Source of the DNA: an uncultured Phocaeicola sp.
GTDB taxonomy: Bacteria > Bacteroidota > Bacteroidia > Bacteroidales > Bacteroidaceae
Assembly: GCA_944320845.1 (NCBI GenBank)
Contig: CALUJA010000011.1
Coordinates: forward strand, 1 to 64,000
Reading direction: 5' to 3'
Length of the DNA stretch: 64,000 bases
The translations under genes were made by a program, and so were the position numbers. Each line of letters opens with the position of its first letter. Positions within the stretch are counted from its first letter, which is position 1. The notes beneath the pieces were generated by a model that saw nothing but the letters and a program-made list of their open reading frames with translations, ran no database searches and was not told the DNA's origin. This document shows, piece after piece, positions 1 through 9,138 of this stretch.

Positions 1-200
1 ACAGAACATTACAGAATCACAGCAAAAACGGAAACTTTTGACAGAATGCTACATACACATTTATTTATTATATAAAACGGGATAAGCGGAGCAGAGAAGA
101 ACGGAATGGAAAAGGGACGGGACGAAACAAGGGGAAGGAAAAACCGAAAAGGGGGAAGGGAAAGCCACATGCAGAGACCAACACCTTCAAAAACAATCAA
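1..200. other. Intergenic left edge, no gene seen
   Basis: A-rich then purine-rich sequence. Short open frames on both strands lack any recognisable domain, a promoter box or family resemblance, so none is called. The only structured element is the hairpin that follows at 201-242. Confidence 0.5.
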
Positions 201-252
201 CCCCTGTGCTTATAACGCAATAATGAATTATAAACACAGGGGCCGAATTTTT
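201..252. terminator. Hairpin terminator after the CBS-domain gene
   Basis: Arms 201-215 and 228-242 form a 15-bp stem with one mismatch around a 12-base loop. It lies about 25 bases past the stop of the minus-strand CBS gene. On the minus strand the stem is followed by TTGATTGTTTTTG; on the plus strand by a short T run at 248-252, so it could act in both directions. Confidence 0.7.
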
Positions 253-265
253 AACCACCTAAAAC

Positions 266-1564
266 CTATTTATCTCCCTTTTCCTCTTTCGATGTTGATG
301 GCATAGTAACCAATACTTTATCGATACGAGCACCATCCATATCTACAACCTCAAAGGCAAACCCATTCCATTCCATTGTTTCTCCACTTTGAGGAACATG
401 CTGCAAATCATTAAGAATCAATCCACCCACAGTATGGTAATCGGCGTTTTCCAACAATTCCTGCCGATCAAAATAGCATAAGAAATCATATAACGGACAC
501 TGCCCATCGACCAACCATCCATCTTTATTCACACGCTTTATGATGTCGGGCTCTTCACCTGCATCTTCCATAGAACCTACCAGTCCTTCTAAAATGTCAC
601 GCAATGTAATGATACCCATACATGTTCCAAACTCATCACACACCAAGGCACGACTGATTTTTTGCGCCTTCATCTGCTCCAAAGCCTTATACACATTCAT
701 GTTTTCATGGAAATACACAGGCTCCCTGGTCAGTGACTTCAAGTTAAAATCCTGTTCATGAAGATGCAGAACCAAATCTTTCAGGTCAACGACACCTTTC
801 ACATGGTCCAAATCCCCTTCCGCTATCGGATAAAACTCATACATTTGTTTAGACAGCACCTCTCTCACATCTTCCGAGGTCATCGATGTATCCAGCCAGG
901 CTATTTCATTTTTATGCGTCATGATAGAGCCAACCTTCAAATCGCCCAACAAAAAGACCCTCTGCATGATATCCTGCTCCACCGGCTGCACTTCCCCGTC
1001 TTCCGTTCCCTCCTGAATCATCGATTTGATTTCCTCTTCAGTCACCTTATTATCCGTCTCCTTAATCCCCAAGCAGTTAAAAATCAGTTCTGTACTTTTA
1101 GAAAGCAACCAGACGAACGGCAAAGCGATTTTAGCCAACACATTCATAGGACGCGCCACCGCCTTAGCCGCCTTCTCTGCTATTCCCAATCCGATGCGTT
1201 TGGGCACCAGTTCGCCGAATATAATCGTAAGATAAGTCACGATTACCACAATCGTCCCCTGAGCTATGACGGGCGCATAAGCCACAGACACCCCCCATAC
1301 CTTCATATACTCCGTAAGTTCTACCGCTATTTTATTTCCAGAATAGATACCGGTCAATATGCCGATTAATGTAATGCCTATCTGAACCGTTGAGAGAAAA
1401 CGATCCGGCTCGTTTGCCAGATTCAATGCCACACGGGCCGATTTACTACCTTTTTTTGCGTCTGCCGTAAGCCGGGATTTACGGGCTGATATTAATGCCA
1501 CCTCGGACATGGCGAAGATACCGTTAAGTACTATCAGCCCGACAATAATGATTATTTCATCCAT
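266..1564 (-). CDS. CNNM/CorC-type transporter with CBS domains (hemolysin-family membrane protein)
   Basis: Predicted 432-residue inner-membrane protein. The N-terminal ~190 residues are a DUF21/CNNM domain with several hydrophobic segments (it starts MDEIIIIVGLIVLNGIF). A CBS pair covers about 200-330 and a CorC_HlyC domain about 345-425. The family is linked to divalent cation (Mg2+/Co2+) efflux or homeostasis; the old hemolysin label is not supported by function. I chose the start at 1564 rather than 1609 because a perfect -7 box (TAAATTTG on the minus strand, 1589-1596) lies 25 bases upstream and the first membrane segment begins at once. It appears to be a single-gene unit ending at the hairpin at 201-242. 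The substrate cannot be told from sequence. Confidence 0.85.
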   Translation of the reverse strand: MDEIIIIVGLIVLNGIFAMSEVALISARKSRLTADAKKGSKSARVALNLANEPDRFLSTVQIGITLIGILTGIYSGNKIAVELTEYMKVWGVSVAYAPVIAQGTIVVIVTYLTIIFGELVPKRIGLGIAEKAAKAVARPMNVLAKIALPFVWLLSKSTELIFNCLGIKETDNKVTEEEIKSMIQEGTEDGEVQPVEQDIMQRVFLLGDLKVGSIMTHKNEIAWLDTSMTSEDVREVLSKQMYEFYPIAEGDLDHVKGVVDLKDLVLHLHEQDFNLKSLTREPVYFHENMNVYKALEQMKAQKISRALVCDEFGTCMGIITLRDILEGLVGSMEDAGEEPDIIKRVNKDGWLVDGQCPLYDFLCYFDRQELLENADYHTVGGLILNDLQHVPQSGETMEWNGFAFEVVDMDGARIDKVLVTMPSTSKEEKGDK

Positions 1565-1588
1565 ATAAAGTCGTGATATGTTCGGGAA

Positions 1589-1596
1589 CAAATTTA
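1589..1596 (-). promoter_or_regulatory. -7 box for the CBS-domain gene
   Basis: TAAATTTG on the minus strand, a perfect match to the Bacteroidetes -7 consensus TAnnTTTG, 25 bases before the ATG at 1564. It would exclude the longer start at 1609 from the transcript. Confidence 0.6.
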
Positions 1597-1775
1597 AAAT
1601 AATGTTCATAGTATTAAAAACTCATTTCCCTACAATTATATTGTTTTAACATATAGGCAATAAATAGACATGGCGCTTTCCAACCACCATTATGTCTCAT
1701 ATCCCAAACATCAAAGCATGTTCCCGCCGGAAAGATGCCCCCGCAAACCCCAATTAAACGGCCGATGTGAATCTT

Positions 1776-2372
1776 TTACATCGGGCGGACAGCCGAAACC
1801 GGAAGCTCCATCTCACCCCAATCAATCAGTGCATTGAAGAGGCGTATCCGTGAATAACGCCGCAAATCCTCTACCCGAATGTCGCGCTCCACAATCGTCC
1901 CGCTTTCCAGCAAGAAACGCCGCTTCACTCCACCAAGCAGCGGACGAATCGGAGTATGCCATTGTCTCCCGTCGAAAAGAGCAACGTTGGCAATCGATGT
2001 GTCAGTCAGCCTCCCCTCACGCACCATCAGCACATCGTCTGCCCCATCCCGACAGGCGAAACAGCGCTCCAGCGGCGTACGGTCATGATACTTATAGGCA
2101 TAATCCACATCCTCAGCCTCCACCAGCTGCAGGCTGAACACCGGACGCATCCGGTAAGGCATGCAGGAACATTCGTCCACGCCATCGCGGCCATAGACCA
2201 ACCGCCACTTCATCACACCACTTCCCGGCTCTTTTGTCCAGTAGTCAGACAAATGCAGCCAAGCCGCGCCGGGAAAGAACCGGGCACGCGTGCGGTTCAT
2301 ACGCTCCTCATGATAAGGCAGCAAGCAGGGAAATCCGTTTTCCACCCGGACAGTTTCAATAAATCGGCACAT
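1776..2372 (-). CDS. pabC: Aminotransferase class IV, probable 4-amino-4-deoxychorismate lyase
   Basis: 198-residue PLP-fold-IV protein. It would release pyruvate from aminodeoxychorismate to give p-aminobenzoate for folate synthesis. The segment DYAYKYHDRTPLE carries the likely PLP lysine, and VREGRLTDTSIANVALFDG matches the class IV cofactor-binding region. It is shorter than the E. coli enzyme (about 270 residues). The assignment rests largely on its position: the start overlaps the end of pabB by 17 bases on the same strand, so the two are translationally coupled. A branched-chain aminotransferase is the alternative, but context argues against it. A weak inverted repeat (1762-1768/1778-1784) overlaps the stop codon. 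Confidence 0.8.
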   Translation of the reverse strand: MCRFIETVRVENGFPCLLPYHEERMNRTRARFFPGAAWLHLSDYWTKEPGSGVMKWRLVYGRDGVDECSCMPYRMRPVFSLQLVEAEDVDYAYKYHDRTPLERCFACRDGADDVLMVREGRLTDTSIANVALFDGRQWHTPIRPLLGGVKRRFLLESGTIVERDIRVEDLRRYSRIRLFNALIDWGEMELPVSAVRPM

Positions 2373-3354
2373 ATACTTTCTGTTTCACTTCTTCATATTC
2401 ACCGTGCATACTGCTGCGGCTGGTGATACCGCCTCCGGCCTTGAACCATAGCCTGTCACCCTCCTGCTCGACAAAGCGGATAAGCACGCAACTATCCAAA
2501 TCACTGCCGTCGAAATATCCGGCTATACCGGTATAGAATCCGCGCTCATAGCCTTCGGCCTCGGCAATAATCTCCATTGTCTTCGGCTTAGGAGCTCCCG
2601 TGACAGAACCGGCAGGCAGCATGTCGTAAAGCAAATCGCCCAAATGCTCCCGATAGTCACCGGGCAACCTGCCGCCAATTTCCGAACTGGTCTGCCACAA
2701 TACTCCGCGGTTGGTCACCAAACGGTCAAAATACCGGTAACGGAAGACCGTCACCCCCGTAGCATACATGCTCAAGTCATTGCGCAGCAAATCTACGACC
2801 GTAGCATGTTCTGCCGCTTCCTTTTCATCTTCGCGCAATGCCTGCTGCGCATCGGGCAAAGCAGCGTCAATCGTACCTTTCATCGGATAGGCAAAAATAT
2901 TTCCGCCGCGGATACGCACAAATATCTCCGGGGAGAAACAGACAAAACGGCCGCGCAGCCACAAACGGTAGGGCGCACGCGAGCGGTGAAACATCTCTTC
3001 CAACGACAAGTTTGTGTCTATCGGAACCTTCCGCGTCAAATTGACCAAGAAGCTGTTTCCGGCCAGCAGATTGCGGCGCACCACCTCAAAAGCTCCGGCA
3101 AAACGGCTTTCGCTTTCGGGGAATGCCTGCCAACGTATATCCTGCGTATATGGAGCGAAGGCGGAACCGCCAGCGTTTGTTACGCCGCAAAAGTCATAAA
3201 GACAGACCGACGGGTCAATACCCTCCGGCGCCTCCACCAGCGACCTTTCCTGCTTATAGTCTATCACAAAAACAAACGGGCGGCGTTCCTTTCCCCATTC
3301 ATTCATGCGCCGGACGGCCTCATTCCTCGACAAAAACGACAAATCCTTTTCCAT
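2356..3354 (-). CDS. pabB: Aminodeoxychorismate synthase component I
   Basis: 332-residue chorismate-binding enzyme. With a glutamine amidotransferase partner (PabA/TrpG, not in this window) it converts chorismate to aminodeoxychorismate. Visible family motifs are DLLRNDLSMYA, PAGSVTGAPKPKTMEII and the C-terminal GGGITS...EYEEV. AYPMKGT has the lysine typical of PabB, where anthranilate synthases usually have alanine (PIAGT). The open frame runs to 3426, but I start at MEKDLSFL (3354): a perfect -7 box sits 33 bases upstream (3387-3394), inside the longer frame. It forms an operon with pabC and is divergent from aroA. Confidence 0.9.
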   Translation of the reverse strand: MEKDLSFLSRNEAVRRMNEWGKERRPFVFVIDYKQERSLVEAPEGIDPSVCLYDFCGVTNAGGSAFAPYTQDIRWQAFPESESRFAGAFEVVRRNLLAGNSFLVNLTRKVPIDTNLSLEEMFHRSRAPYRLWLRGRFVCFSPEIFVRIRGGNIFAYPMKGTIDAALPDAQQALREDEKEAAEHATVVDLLRNDLSMYATGVTVFRYRYFDRLVTNRGVLWQTSSEIGGRLPGDYREHLGDLLYDMLPAGSVTGAPKPKTMEIIAEAEGYERGFYTGIAGYFDGSDLDSCVLIRFVEQEGDRLWFKAGGGITSRSSMHGEYEEVKQKVYVPIY

Positions 3355-3386
3355 CAGTCTCCCCCAAACAACTTTTCCTGAGCGGG

Positions 3387-3394
3387 CAAAGATA
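3387..3394 (-). promoter_or_regulatory. -7 box for pabB-pabC
   Basis: TATCTTTG on the minus strand, perfect to TAnnTTTG, 33 bases before the pabB ATG at 3354. It decides the pabB start. Confidence 0.65.
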
Positions 3395-3574
3395 ATCTTT
3401 TTCGACCAAGAATCCGCAGAAACCACCGGAATATAAAATCATTCCATGCCGGCCGAAACAAGATATCGCCCGACAAAAACACCCGCCGGCCGAGACCTCC
3501 CCCCGACAATCCCGCCGTCATCCCCCTCCGAAAGTTTTGCCGGAAATATTTTCACCAAGTTAAACAGATTTCGC

Positions 3575-3582
3575 TATCTTTG
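3575..3582 (+). promoter_or_regulatory. -7 box for aroA
   Basis: TATCTTTG, perfect to TAnnTTTG, 23 bases before the aroA ATG at 3605. It lies inside the N-terminal extension of the longer frame, so that extension is unlikely to be translated. No clear -33 TTTG is seen. Confidence 0.65.
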
Positions 3583-3604
3583 CAGTCAACAATTTTTCAA
3601 CAAC

Positions 3605-4834
3605 ATGAAACGTATATCACTGACTCCTCCCGACAGCATCAACGCCACCATACAGCTGCCTTCCTCGAAAAGCATCTGCAACCGGGCCTTGATAATCAAT
3701 GCACTGTCTAAAGGAAAAAATCTTCCCGAAAATCTGTCCGACTGCGATGACACCCAAGTCATGATACATGCCCTCAGGGAAATGCCGTCCACTATCGACA
3801 TCATGGCGGCCGGCACGGCGATGCGCTTTCTTTCAGCCTACCTGTCGGTTACAGACGGCGTCCATGTCATCACCGGGACACAGCGAATGCAGCAGCGCCC
3901 CATCAGGATACTGGTCGATGCCCTGCGCACATTGGGAGCAGACATCGAATATATCGGTCAGGAAGGCTATCCGCCGCTTAAAATCAACGGACGAACGCTG
4001 AAAGGAGACAGCATCTCACTGCCGGGAAATGTCAGCTCGCAATACATTTCAGCGCTGCTGATGGTCGGTCCGGTGCTGGAAAAAGGACTCAGACTGACGC
4101 TTACGGGAGAAATCATCTCACGCCCCTACATCGATTTGACGCTGGAACTGATGAAGCACTTCGGCGCAAAAGCGCAATGGACGGCAGAAAACGAACTTAC
4201 CGTAGAAGCATGTGCCTACCAGCCCCGTCCCTATGCCATAGAAAGCGACTGGAGCGCCGCCTCTTACTGGTATGAAATGGCGGCTCTCTCAAAGGAAGCC
4301 ACGGTTGTATTGCCCCGACTGTCAGAAAACAGCCTTCAAGGCGACGCTAAAGTGGCCGCCCTGTTTGAAAACCTTGGCGTAAAGACCACTTATGAAGGAA
4401 ACCGCGTGGTTTTATCAAAGCATGAACAGCGGGTTTCACACTTAGAATATAACTTTATCGGCCAGCCAGACCTGGCACAGACATTGGTCGTAACCTGTGC
4501 CATGATGGGCATTCCTTTCCGTTTCTCCGGCCTGCAAAGCCTGAAGATAAAGGAAACCGACCGCATGGCGGCTCTGACCGCCGAAATGAAAAAGCTCGGC
4601 TACCGGATTACGGAAGCTGAAGGCTCGATGCTCTTATGGAACGGTGAGCGATGCGAGGCCGACGAGTGTCCCGCCATCGACACATACGAAGACCACCGCA
4701 TGGCGATGGCATTCGCTCCGGCATCCATCCGGTTAGGAAAACTGTCTATCAACCATCCGGAGGTGGTATCCAAATCTTATCCCCGATTCTGGGAAGACTT
4801 GTCTGCCGCCGGATTCTGCATTAAGGAGGATTAA
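3605..4834 (+). CDS. aroA: 3-phosphoshikimate 1-carboxyvinyltransferase (EPSP synthase)
   Basis: 409-residue enzyme of the shikimate pathway, joining PEP to shikimate-3-phosphate. Signatures: LPSSKSICNRALI near the N-terminus, GTAMRFL, QRPIRILVDALRTLGA, LKIKETDRMAAL and TYEDHRMAMAF near the C-terminus. The frame is open from 3446, but the protein family begins at MKRISLTPP and the promoter box at 3575-3582 lies within the extension. The length is slightly short for the family, as is common in Bacteroidetes. The next gene starts 3 bases after the stop, so it heads a three-gene operon with the small membrane protein and the ABC permease. Confidence 0.95.
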   Translation: MKRISLTPPDSINATIQLPSSKSICNRALIINALSKGKNLPENLSDCDDTQVMIHALREMPSTIDIMAAGTAMRFLSAYLSVTDGVHVITGTQRMQQRPIRILVDALRTLGADIEYIGQEGYPPLKINGRTLKGDSISLPGNVSSQYISALLMVGPVLEKGLRLTLTGEIISRPYIDLTLELMKHFGAKAQWTAENELTVEACAYQPRPYAIESDWSAASYWYEMAALSKEATVVLPRLSENSLQGDAKVAALFENLGVKTTYEGNRVVLSKHEQRVSHLEYNFIGQPDLAQTLVVTCAMMGIPFRFSGLQSLKIKETDRMAALTAEMKKLGYRITEAEGSMLLWNGERCEADECPAIDTYEDHRMAMAFAPASIRLGKLSINHPEVVSKSYPRFWEDLSAAGFCIKED

Positions 4835-4837
4835 ACG

Positions 4838-5260
4838 ATGTGGATACTTGTCTTTTTATTGATTGGAGTCGTGGTGTTCGGACTGGTTGTCGGCTACTTT
4901 TACAACCGGAACATCCAGAAAAAGATAGAACGAGGGGAGCTGAAGGAAGCTCCGCCCGTAGTGGATGTCGACAGCGAATGCTGCGGACAGCACGAAGTAT
5001 GCGAGAAAGAGAGCCTGCTGGCAGCAGTAAGCAAACAGATTGAATATTACGACGACGAGGAATTAGACCGCTTCAAAGGCCATCCGTCAGACCAATATAC
5101 GGAAGATGAAATAGAAGAATTCCGCGATGTCATGTATACCATGCAGGAAGTAGAGGTGGCCGGATGGTGCCGGAGCCTGCAACTGCGCGGAATCAACCTG
5201 CCCGACGAACTTAAAGACGAACTTTTCCTGATTGTCGGCGAGCGCCGATTCCATTCTTAA
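4838..5260 (+). CDS. Small membrane-anchored protein of unknown function
   Basis: 140 residues. The N-terminus is a single hydrophobic helix (WILVFLLIGVVVFGLVVGYF), followed by a basic stretch and an acidic cytoplasmic region. A cysteine/histidine cluster, CCGQHEVC, at about residue 48-55 could bind metal, and the rest is rich in Glu/Asp (YYDDEELDRF, YTEDEIEEF). No enzyme motif is recognised. It sits 3 bases after aroA and 4 bases before the ABC metal permease, so it is co-transcribed with both. The metal-ligand-like cluster beside a metal permease is suggestive only. Confidence 0.75.
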   Translation: MWILVFLLIGVVVFGLVVGYFYNRNIQKKIERGELKEAPPVVDVDSECCGQHEVCEKESLLAAVSKQIEYYDDEELDRFKGHPSDQYTEDEIEEFRDVMYTMQEVEVAGWCRSLQLRGINLPDELKDELFLIVGERRFHS

Positions 5261-5264
5261 GCCG

Positions 5265-6074
5265 ATGAACGACCTGACAGAACTCTTTCACTACACGTTT
5301 TTCCAGCATGCGCTGCTTGGAGGACTCTTTGCAAGCATCGCCTGCGGCATAATCGGAACCTATATCGTCACCCGCCGACTGGTCTTTATCAGCGGCGGAA
5401 TCACCCATGCATCCTTTGGCGGCATCGGCATCGGGCTTTATACCGGCATCTCTCCCCTGTTGGCAGCTGCCGTATTCTCCGTCCTTTCCGCCTTTGGAGT
5501 AGAGTGGCTCAGCAAGCGGAACGATATGCGCGAAGATTCTGCCATTGCCGTATTCTGGACTTTCGGCATGGCAGTCGGAATTATCTTCAGCTTTCTTGCC
5601 CCGGGCTTTACGCCCGACCTGTCTTCCTTCCTGTTCGGAAACATTCTGACCATTACCGAAGGAGACATTTGGCTGCTTGCAGTCCTTAGCATTGTACTGA
5701 GCATCTTTTTCGCCCTATTCCTCCGGCCGATTGTCGCCACGGCATTCGACCGCGAGTTTGCCCGTTCACAACGCATGCCTGTCGCCGCATTCGAATATAT
5801 TCTGATGATGTTTGTCGCCCTGACCATCGTTTCCTGTCTGCGTATGGTAGGCATCGTCCTGGCCATATCCCTGCTCACGCTTCCGCAGATGACCGCCAAC
5901 CTGTTCACCCACAGCTTCAAGCGCATCATCTGGCTCTCCATTCTCATCGGATACACAGGCTGCCTGGGCGGACTGTTACTGTCATACCAGCTCCAAGTCC
6001 CCTCAGGCGCAGCCATTATCTTTGTATCCATCCTGATTTACACAGGAGCAAAACTTTATAAGCTCAGGAGATAA
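5265..6074 (+). CDS. ABC-3 family metal transporter permease (ZnuB/MntB-like)
   Basis: 269-residue polytopic membrane protein with about 8 hydrophobic segments, matching permeases of zinc/manganese ABC importers. It has the family features TRRLVFISGGITHASFGGIGIG near the N-terminus (the HASFGGIG part is typical) and SLLTLPQMTAN in the later half. The start at 5265 (MNDLTELFHYTF) fits the family; the frame is open a little further upstream and overlaps the previous gene. No ATPase or substrate-binding protein is nearby, so its partners must be encoded elsewhere. It is last in the aroA operon and convergent with the PUL 6 bases later. Confidence 0.85.
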   Translation: MNDLTELFHYTFFQHALLGGLFASIACGIIGTYIVTRRLVFISGGITHASFGGIGIGLYTGISPLLAAAVFSVLSAFGVEWLSKRNDMREDSAIAVFWTFGMAVGIIFSFLAPGFTPDLSSFLFGNILTITEGDIWLLAVLSIVLSIFFALFLRPIVATAFDREFARSQRMPVAAFEYILMMFVALTIVSCLRMVGIVLAISLLTLPQMTANLFTHSFKRIIWLSILIGYTGCLGGLLLSYQLQVPSGAAIIFVSILIYTGAKLYKLRR

Positions 6075-6080
6075 ATTCCG

Positions 6081-8117
6081 TTATCTGCCTTCAATAAATT
6101 TTTCCGCCCGCCCCGGAGACAAGAGTTCCCAAAGTGAAGCGACCGTCCATCCCGGAGCAAAGATGTCATTGTAATAGCCCTTCCCGTTCTTTCCGTAGTC
6201 CCAATTCGTGTGCTGCACCACCTCCGGATAAAATCCTTCCTTAGCGATTCCGCACATATGGCCCTCATACGGCAACAGTTGTCTCATGGATGTATTGATG
6301 ACTTCTGCAAACTCGGCGAAACGCTGCTCACCGCATTCCTTCGACAGCCAGCGGAGCACATCCGCAAAGTCGAATACGAAAACATCGATATGGTTGTTTT
6401 CTACGGAAACATTTCCCCATCCGCGGGTCTTCAGGCCGATATCGCCCAGCATCTGTCCCGGAGCAAACGGAACATCCCACGTATAATACCACGACAAGGC
6501 AAAATAAGCCGACTTTTTGGCCAGTTCCGCATAATGCGCACGCTCTTTCCCTTTCGTCGCCAATGCCAGATAATAAGCGGCCGTCGACGCATAAAGCGAC
6601 GCTTCCTTATCTTCGCAGTTGGCATCGAGAGTAGATGAGAAATAGTCGGCCTTTGATATCAGCTCATTCTCCAAATAGGCAACAGAACGCTTTGCCGACT
6701 CCAGATAACGTTTGTCTTTAAAGTATTTGTAGCCCATCACCAAAGGAAGCGTGGCCGAGGGCGTGCTTCCGCCACTTTTGTCGATGACAGAAAGGTCGTC
6801 TTTAAACTTGCGCGGGAAACTTCCATCCTGATTCTGAATCTGCAGGAACTTGTCCAGCATGCCTTTCAAACGTTCCTCCCACTCCGGATGCCTGCGTCCC
6901 TGACGCTTTTCATAGTCCAGATAATACAAAACGGCATATACTCCCTCCGACTGGCGACGGATGCTGTGGACGGGATCAGCACCGCTCCGCTTGTAGTGGA
7001 CTACTTCATTCAGAAATCCCGCCTCTGAGAAGCCATGCTCCAGATACGAATCAAAAATGGCATTGGCATTGGTTACCAAATCTGTCCTGCGCATGCTCTC
7101 TCCATATTCCAGGGCATTGAACGCGTTCAGCAGTGTACGGCCCACGAAACCGACTTCCGCCACATCCATATTGTCGCAGGTAGCGGTCTTTATCTCCACT
7201 CCCGAATAATATTTGGTAGGCGTATCTCCCACAAAACTCTCGACAAAAAAATTGCTCATCACTTCTTTCATCCTCTCATCCGTATAGGGAGTCTCAACCG
7301 GAACGGGCTTATACAAATCGTAGCAATATTCCCACGCCTGCTTCACACAGTCGGAATAGTCGGCAGCCTCGGCCTCGCGGATTTCCCATGTCAGTGTCAC
7401 GCTTTTCCCTTTGCCAAGAAACTGGAACGCCTCTACCGAAGGAGCCAGCGTAAGCTTGCGGATATAGGTTTTAGGCGCTTCCTTATAGGGGAATCCAAAA
7501 GACAAAGCGGCCGTCCCGTTACTGTTCTCAAAACCCGTATATCCCACAGAAGTCTTGCCTGACAATATCACTTCACCCTCTTTATGGGTAGTCAACGCAT
7601 CCGTTTCAAAGTCACCGATGCGGGCGACAGACCATGAACGGCCGTTTTTCTCATCCCAAATGGTGGTCATCGGACTGCTCAAACGGTCTTCGCGCACCAC
7701 CCAACTGTCGGATGTATGGAATGAAGGCGCCTCTTTGGGCGAACGCAAATTGCGGCGATACCAGAATCCGGGCATGTAAAACAGGCAGTCGCCGTGACTT
7801 GCCCCGCTCTTTACCTGCTGCCCGTAATTGAAATACACATCTTCCGTCGCTACGATAAACAAGGTAACCCGCTTGATGTCTTCATTGCCAGACACCTTCT
7901 GGTAAATCATCACGGGCAATCTGTCTGAAGCCACCAACTGGTAATCGAATCCGCCCTTTTGAAGAGTCTGGAAAGTCAGCGGATAACGCACGGCATCATT
8001 GCCGGGAACTTTCAGCGAAATCGTTGCCGCCACATTTTCCGGCGTATACTCTACGGCGTTCACCGCGGCAATGCCGGCCAGCAGCAGCGTTCCACACAAT
8101 ACGTTTCTCAAAATCAT
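6081..8117 (-). CDS. Secreted alpha/alpha-toroid glycoside hydrolase-like protein, family not assigned
   Basis: 678 residues with a signal peptide (ILRNVLCGTLLLAGIAAVNA). The N-terminal ~260 residues look like beta-sandwich. From about 290 to the end the sequence is rich in aromatic and helical segments of the kind found in alpha/alpha-barrel glycosidases and lyases: EGVYAVLYYLDYEKRQGR, QNQDGSFPRKF, YASTAAYYLALA, NNHIDVFVFDFADVLRWL. QNQDGSFPR is typical of such toroids. I cannot place it in a named GH family. It is the last gene of the SusCD operon, 7 bases after a GH43 lipoprotein, so it should act on a side chain or uronic acid of the same glycan. Candidate acids are the Asp/Glu of the NNHID and DGSFP regions. 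Confidence 0.7.
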   Translation of the reverse strand: MILRNVLCGTLLLAGIAAVNAVEYTPENVAATISLKVPGNDAVRYPLTFQTLQKGGFDYQLVASDRLPVMIYQKVSGNEDIKRVTLFIVATEDVYFNYGQQVKSGASHGDCLFYMPGFWYRRNLRSPKEAPSFHTSDSWVVREDRLSSPMTTIWDEKNGRSWSVARIGDFETDALTTHKEGEVILSGKTSVGYTGFENSNGTAALSFGFPYKEAPKTYIRKLTLAPSVEAFQFLGKGKSVTLTWEIREAEAADYSDCVKQAWEYCYDLYKPVPVETPYTDERMKEVMSNFFVESFVGDTPTKYYSGVEIKTATCDNMDVAEVGFVGRTLLNAFNALEYGESMRRTDLVTNANAIFDSYLEHGFSEAGFLNEVVHYKRSGADPVHSIRRQSEGVYAVLYYLDYEKRQGRRHPEWEERLKGMLDKFLQIQNQDGSFPRKFKDDLSVIDKSGGSTPSATLPLVMGYKYFKDKRYLESAKRSVAYLENELISKADYFSSTLDANCEDKEASLYASTAAYYLALATKGKERAHYAELAKKSAYFALSWYYTWDVPFAPGQMLGDIGLKTRGWGNVSVENNHIDVFVFDFADVLRWLSKECGEQRFAEFAEVINTSMRQLLPYEGHMCGIAKEGFYPEVVQHTNWDYGKNGKGYYNDIFAPGWTVASLWELLSPGRAEKFIEGR

Positions 8118-8124
8118 AGTTTTT

Positions 8125-9126
8125 TTATTTTTGGTTTGGTTTAATTATTCCATTAGCATCCACCGATATGTCATAGGCCCCCTCCCTGTTCTTCTTCATC
8201 ACCAGAGGAACGATGCGGGTCTTCCGGGGAGAGACTGCCGTATCCGAGGCGTGCACATGATAGACATAATAATATTTTCCCTTGTCATCCGTAAACACAT
8301 CCCCATGCCCAGAGCCGTTTTCCTTTACAATGCTGCGGTGGATAATCGGATTGTTTGCAGATTTCTTCCAGGGGCCCAGAGGAGAAGAAGCCGTGGCATA
8401 CCCCACCGCATAGTCAATATTCATGAAATGATTGGCCGAATAGAAAAGATAATACAGGCTGTCCATCTTCATGACCGTGGGCCCTTCCATAATCGGGTCG
8501 GAAATATAGTTGGATGTCCTTTCCCAAGCCTCCGTACAGTCAAGACACTGGCGCAGAGTGCCCGGCTTTATTTCCTTTTTCTGCATATCAAACTCGCCCA
8601 CCCATATATAGTTTCCCCGGTTAAAGCGGACATGATACAGATAATACCTGCCGTCATCGTCCCGAAACAGGTATGAATCGATATTCTTCTCACTTCCGTC
8701 TATCGGTTTCACCTCATCCTGACGGAACGGCCCCTGCCACGTAGCGGCTTCGGCCAATACGGTCTGCTCGTTTGCCGTATAGGTAAAATAAACCTTGCCT
8801 CCGTCTGCGTCATCCTTGAACCATTGGGGAGCCCAGAATCCCTTGTCCCCAAAAACATGGTCTCCCTCTTTCAGGATATATTGCACTGAATCCCCCGACA
8901 TCACATGCCAGGTCTTCAAGTCTTCAGACTCAAGCATCGTGAAGCCTTGCGGGCGGTTATCCCCCGTTCCGGTCAGATAAAACTTCCCGTTTTCGCGGAT
9001 AACGGTAGGGTCGGCAAAGCAAATCTCCCGGCCTTCCTGCTCCGTCACATTTTTCTCACCCGTCTGCCCCACGCATCCGCATAAGGCAAACATACTTATC
9101 ACTGGCAGCAAAAATATTTTTTCCAT
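8125..9126 (-). CDS. Glycoside hydrolase family 43 lipoprotein (beta-xylosidase/arabinofuranosidase-like)
   Basis: 333-residue five-bladed propeller enzyme. The lipobox FALCGC near residue 18 predicts a lipoprotein. The three GH43 acidic residues are visible: base Asp in CFADPTV, pKa-modulating Asp in NIDSYLFRDDDG, and acid Glu in IMEGPTVMKMD. Segments such as GFWAPQWFKDD and YYLFYSANHF fit the family. The ATG at 9126 is preferred over the one two codons upstream. It is fifth in the susCD operon with 12 bases to the previous gene. Exact specificity (xylose or arabinose) cannot be read. Confidence 0.85.
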   Translation of the reverse strand: MEKIFLLPVISMFALCGCVGQTGEKNVTEQEGREICFADPTVIRENGKFYLTGTGDNRPQGFTMLESEDLKTWHVMSGDSVQYILKEGDHVFGDKGFWAPQWFKDDADGGKVYFTYTANEQTVLAEAATWQGPFRQDEVKPIDGSEKNIDSYLFRDDDGRYYLYHVRFNRGNYIWVGEFDMQKKEIKPGTLRQCLDCTEAWERTSNYISDPIMEGPTVMKMDSLYYLFYSANHFMNIDYAVGYATASSPLGPWKKSANNPIIHRSIVKENGSGHGDVFTDDKGKYYYVYHVHASDTAVSPRKTRIVPLVMKKNREGAYDISVDANGIIKPNQK

Positions 9127-9138
9127 GGTCAAAAAAAA

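Noticed and set aside
1762-1784. Inverted repeat at the pabC stop as a terminator
   Set aside because: Only 7 bp per arm and no T run on the minus strand; left as a remark under pabC.
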